From: Sphingomonas sp. TREG-RG-20F-R18-01
Lineage (GTDB): Bacteria > Pseudomonadota > Alphaproteobacteria > Sphingomonadales > Sphingomonadaceae
Assembly (NCBI RefSeq): GCF_022662475.1
Contig: NZ_JAKNQQ010000002.1
Location: 186,001 to 250,000 of the forward strand
DNA: 64,000 bases
Direction of reading: 5' to 3'
In this document: positions 62,477 through 64,000 of the stretch, piece by piece
Position numbering within the stretch: position 1 is the first letter of the stretch
Layout of the letters: the number at the start of each line of letters is the position of its first letter
Notes under the pieces: model-generated
Told to the model about the DNA's origin: nothing
The model's database searches: none
Seen by the model: only the letters and a program-made list of their open reading frames with translations
Position numbers and translations under genes: made by a program

Positions 62477-64000
62477 ATGCAACGCGATCACGACAGCACC
62501 GTCACCGCGGTGCTCGGGCCGACCAACACCGGCAAGACGCATCTGGCGGTCGAGCGGATGTGCGGCCATTCGAGCGGCATGATCGGCTTTCCGCTGCGCC
62601 TGCTGGCGCGCGAAGTCTATGACCGGGTCGTCAAGATCAAGGGTGCGAACCGCGTCGCGCTGATCACTGGCGAAGAGAAGATCGTCCCCAAGGACGCGCG
62701 CTGGTTTCTGTGCACCGCCGAATCGATGCCGGTCGACCGCGACCTTGCGTTCGTTGCCGTCGATGAAGCGCAATTGGGCGCGGACATGGAGCGCGGCCAC
62801 GTCTTCACCGACCGCATCCTGCGCGCGCGGGGCCGGGAAGAGACGATGTTGCTCGGCTCGGAGGCGCTGCGCCCGATGGTCAAGGCGCTCGTCCCCGGAA
62901 TCGAGATCATGAACCGCCCGCGCTTCTCGACGCTGAGCTATGCCGGCGCGAAGAAGATCAGCCGCCTCCCCAAACGCTCCGCGATCGTCGCGTTCAGCGC
63001 GGAGGAAGTCTATGCGGTCGCCGAGATGCTGCGGCGGCTGCGCGGCGGCGCGGCGGTGGTGATGGGTGCACTGTCGCCGCGCACCCGCAACGCGCAGGTC
63101 GCGATGTTCCAGGCGGGCGAGGTCGATTATCTCGTCGCGACCGATGCGATCGGGATGGGGCTCAACATGGATGTCACCCATGTCGCCTTCGCCAGCCTCA
63201 ACAAGTTCGACGGCCACCGCCAGCGTCGCCTTACCGTCGCCGAAATGGCGCAGATCGCGGGGCGCGCGGGGCGGCACCAGCGCGACGGGACGTTCGGCGC
63301 GTTGGTCGAGGAAGGGCCGGGGGCGTTCGCGCCCGAGGAAGTGCTCGCGATCGAGGAGCATCGCTTCCCGCCGCTCGAGCATCTCTACTGGCGCGAGGGC
63401 GAGCCCGATTTCTCGAGCATCGCCGCGCTGATCGCGAGCCTCGAAGCGAAGCCCGAGAACCGCCGTCTGCGTGCGGCACCGCAATCGGTCGATCTCGCCG
63501 TCCTGAAGCGGATGGCGGAGGAGGACTGGGTCCGTGCCCGCGCGCGGCATCCGCTGATGGTCGCGCGGCTGTGGGCGGCGTGCGGGCTGCCCGATTTCCG
63601 CAAATTGGGCGTCGACCCGCATACCCGCTTCGTCGCGCGCATTTTTGGGCATCTGAGCGAGGGGCAGGGGCATATCCCGCACCAGTGGTTCGCGGCGGAA
63701 CTCGCGCGGCTCGATACGGTCGCGGGCGACGTCGAAACACTCGCCGGACGGATCGCAGCGGCGCGGAGCTGGGCGTATATCGCCAACCGGGTCGACTGGC
63801 TCGCCGACCCTGCGCATTGGGCCGCCCGCGCGAGCGCGGTCGAGGAACGGCTGTCGGATGCGCTCCATTCGAGCCTGACGCAGCGGTTCGTCGACAAGCG
63901 CACGACGTTGCTGATGCGGCAGATCGGCGCGGACCCCCGGATGTTGCCCGTCACGATCGGCGCCGAGGGCGAGGTGATGGTCGAGGACCATGCGATCGGT
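62477..64000 (+). CDS. SUV3-like ATP-dependent RNA helicase, cut by window edge
   Basis: Superfamily 2 helicase of the mitochondrial SUV3/alphaproteobacterial type; the first 508 codons are present and it continues past the edge. Motif I is GPTNTGKTHLA, motif II VDEAQLGADM (DEAQ), then VVMGALSPRTRNAQV and motif VI QIAGRAGRHQRDGTFG. In mitochondria SUV3 works with RNA-degrading enzymes; bacterial relatives are poorly studied. ATG 62477 directly precedes the conserved TVTAVLGPTNTGK region. Confidence 0.92.
   Translation, partial: MQRDHDSTVTAVLGPTNTGKTHLAVERMCGHSSGMIGFPLRLLAREVYDRVVKIKGANRVALITGEEKIVPKDARWFLCTAESMPVDRDLAFVAVDEAQLGADMERGHVFTDRILRARGREETMLLGSEALRPMVKALVPGIEIMNRPRFSTLSYAGAKKISRLPKRSAIVAFSAEEVYAVAEMLRRLRGGAAVVMGALSPRTRNAQVAMFQAGEVDYLVATDAIGMGLNMDVTHVAFASLNKFDGHRQRRLTVAEMAQIAGRAGRHQRDGTFGALVEEGPGAFAPEEVLAIEEHRFPPLEHLYWREGEPDFSSIAALIASLEAKPENRRLRAAPQSVDLAVLKRMAEEDWVRARARHPLMVARLWAACGLPDFRKLGVDPHTRFVARIFGHLSEGQGHIPHQWFAAELARLDTVAGDVETLAGRIAAARSWAYIANRVDWLADPAHWAARASAVEERLSDALHSSLTQRFVDKRTTLLMRQIGADPRMLPVTIGAEGEVMVEDHAIG

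Noticed and set aside
62213..63991. Minus-strand extension of the M23 frame under the SUV3-like helicase
   Set aside because: The open frame continues upstream of the endopeptidase only because the helicase gene's antisense lacks stops; the helicase on the plus strand has all its motifs.
1..64000. Prophage, insertion sequence or genomic island
   Set aside because: No integrase, transposase, recombinase or phage structural gene was seen. The repeats are short palindromes without transposase genes, and coding style is uniform across the window.

Overview
The window looks like a chromosomal segment of a Sphingomonadaceae bacterium, most likely Sphingomonas or a close relative. It is GC-rich and dense with genes. 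It carries alphaproteobacterial markers (a COQ9 protein, a ubiquinol-cytochrome c chaperone, an HWE-type histidine kinase, class I lysyl-tRNA synthetase, a degenerate RibBA, a CtrA-like box), a CrtZ carotenoid hydroxylase, and GC-rich palindromic repeats of the kind common in sphingomonads. There is no prophage, integrase, transposase or CRISPR array. Most of it is housekeeping and core metabolism, with a few accessory cassettes.

Layout. 1-6440 lies entirely on the minus strand: a penicillin-binding protein 1A cut by the window edge, msrB, a three-gene type III polyketide operon (synthase, methyltransferase, flavoprotein) and an OmpR-type two-component pair just upstream of it. 6.7-14.2 kb has a PAP2 phosphatase, htpG, a small membrane protein, an exported VOC protein, a class A beta-lactamase-fold protein lacking the deacylation glutamate, tRNA-Leu(GAG), a MATE exporter and a zinc-ribbon membrane protein. 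14.4-17.2 kb is a tightly overlapping ftsE-ftsX-ydcF-like-plsC operon. 17.5-20.2 kb has tyrosine (tyrA-like) and methionine (metX-metW) genes. 20.2-22.2 kb holds a frameshifted single-domain response regulator and a convergent HWE kinase. 22.2-25 kb is ssb and feoAB with a Fur-like box.

25-30 kb has COQ9, a DMT exporter, an Old Yellow Enzyme and a cytochrome P450. 30-34.4 kb is a tonB-orf-ribD-ribE-ribBX-ribH operon. 34.7-41 kb holds gltX, prs, crtZ, sucC (without sucD) and etfBA, with two strong terminators. 41-47.2 kb is an MFS-deacetylase-nhaA operon, an HI0607-type shikimate dehydrogenase-like gene and lysS. 47.3-51.3 kb has a Uma2 protein, a DinG-like helicase and a SixA-like phosphatase. 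51.3-52 kb is a 189-bp tandem repeat array. 52-54.4 kb encodes a YceD/DUF177 protein, the cytochrome bc1 chaperone, BamE and an RcnB-like protein. 54.5-58.7 kb has an NfrB-like membrane glycosyltransferase with a partner that looks like the C-terminal part of NfrA, and a TauE/SafE transporter with a TIGR02186 partner. The end of the window has a HerA-like ATPase, an M23 endopeptidase and a SUV3-like helicase cut by the edge.

A recurring theme is paired inverted palindromic repeats in seven intergenic regions, each next to at least one gene 3' end and never between divergent genes. The best candidates for new biology are the polyketide operon with its regulators, the minimal NfrAB-like pair, the Glu166-less beta-lactamase-fold protein, and an 11-bp tandem motif shared by two distant intergenic regions.
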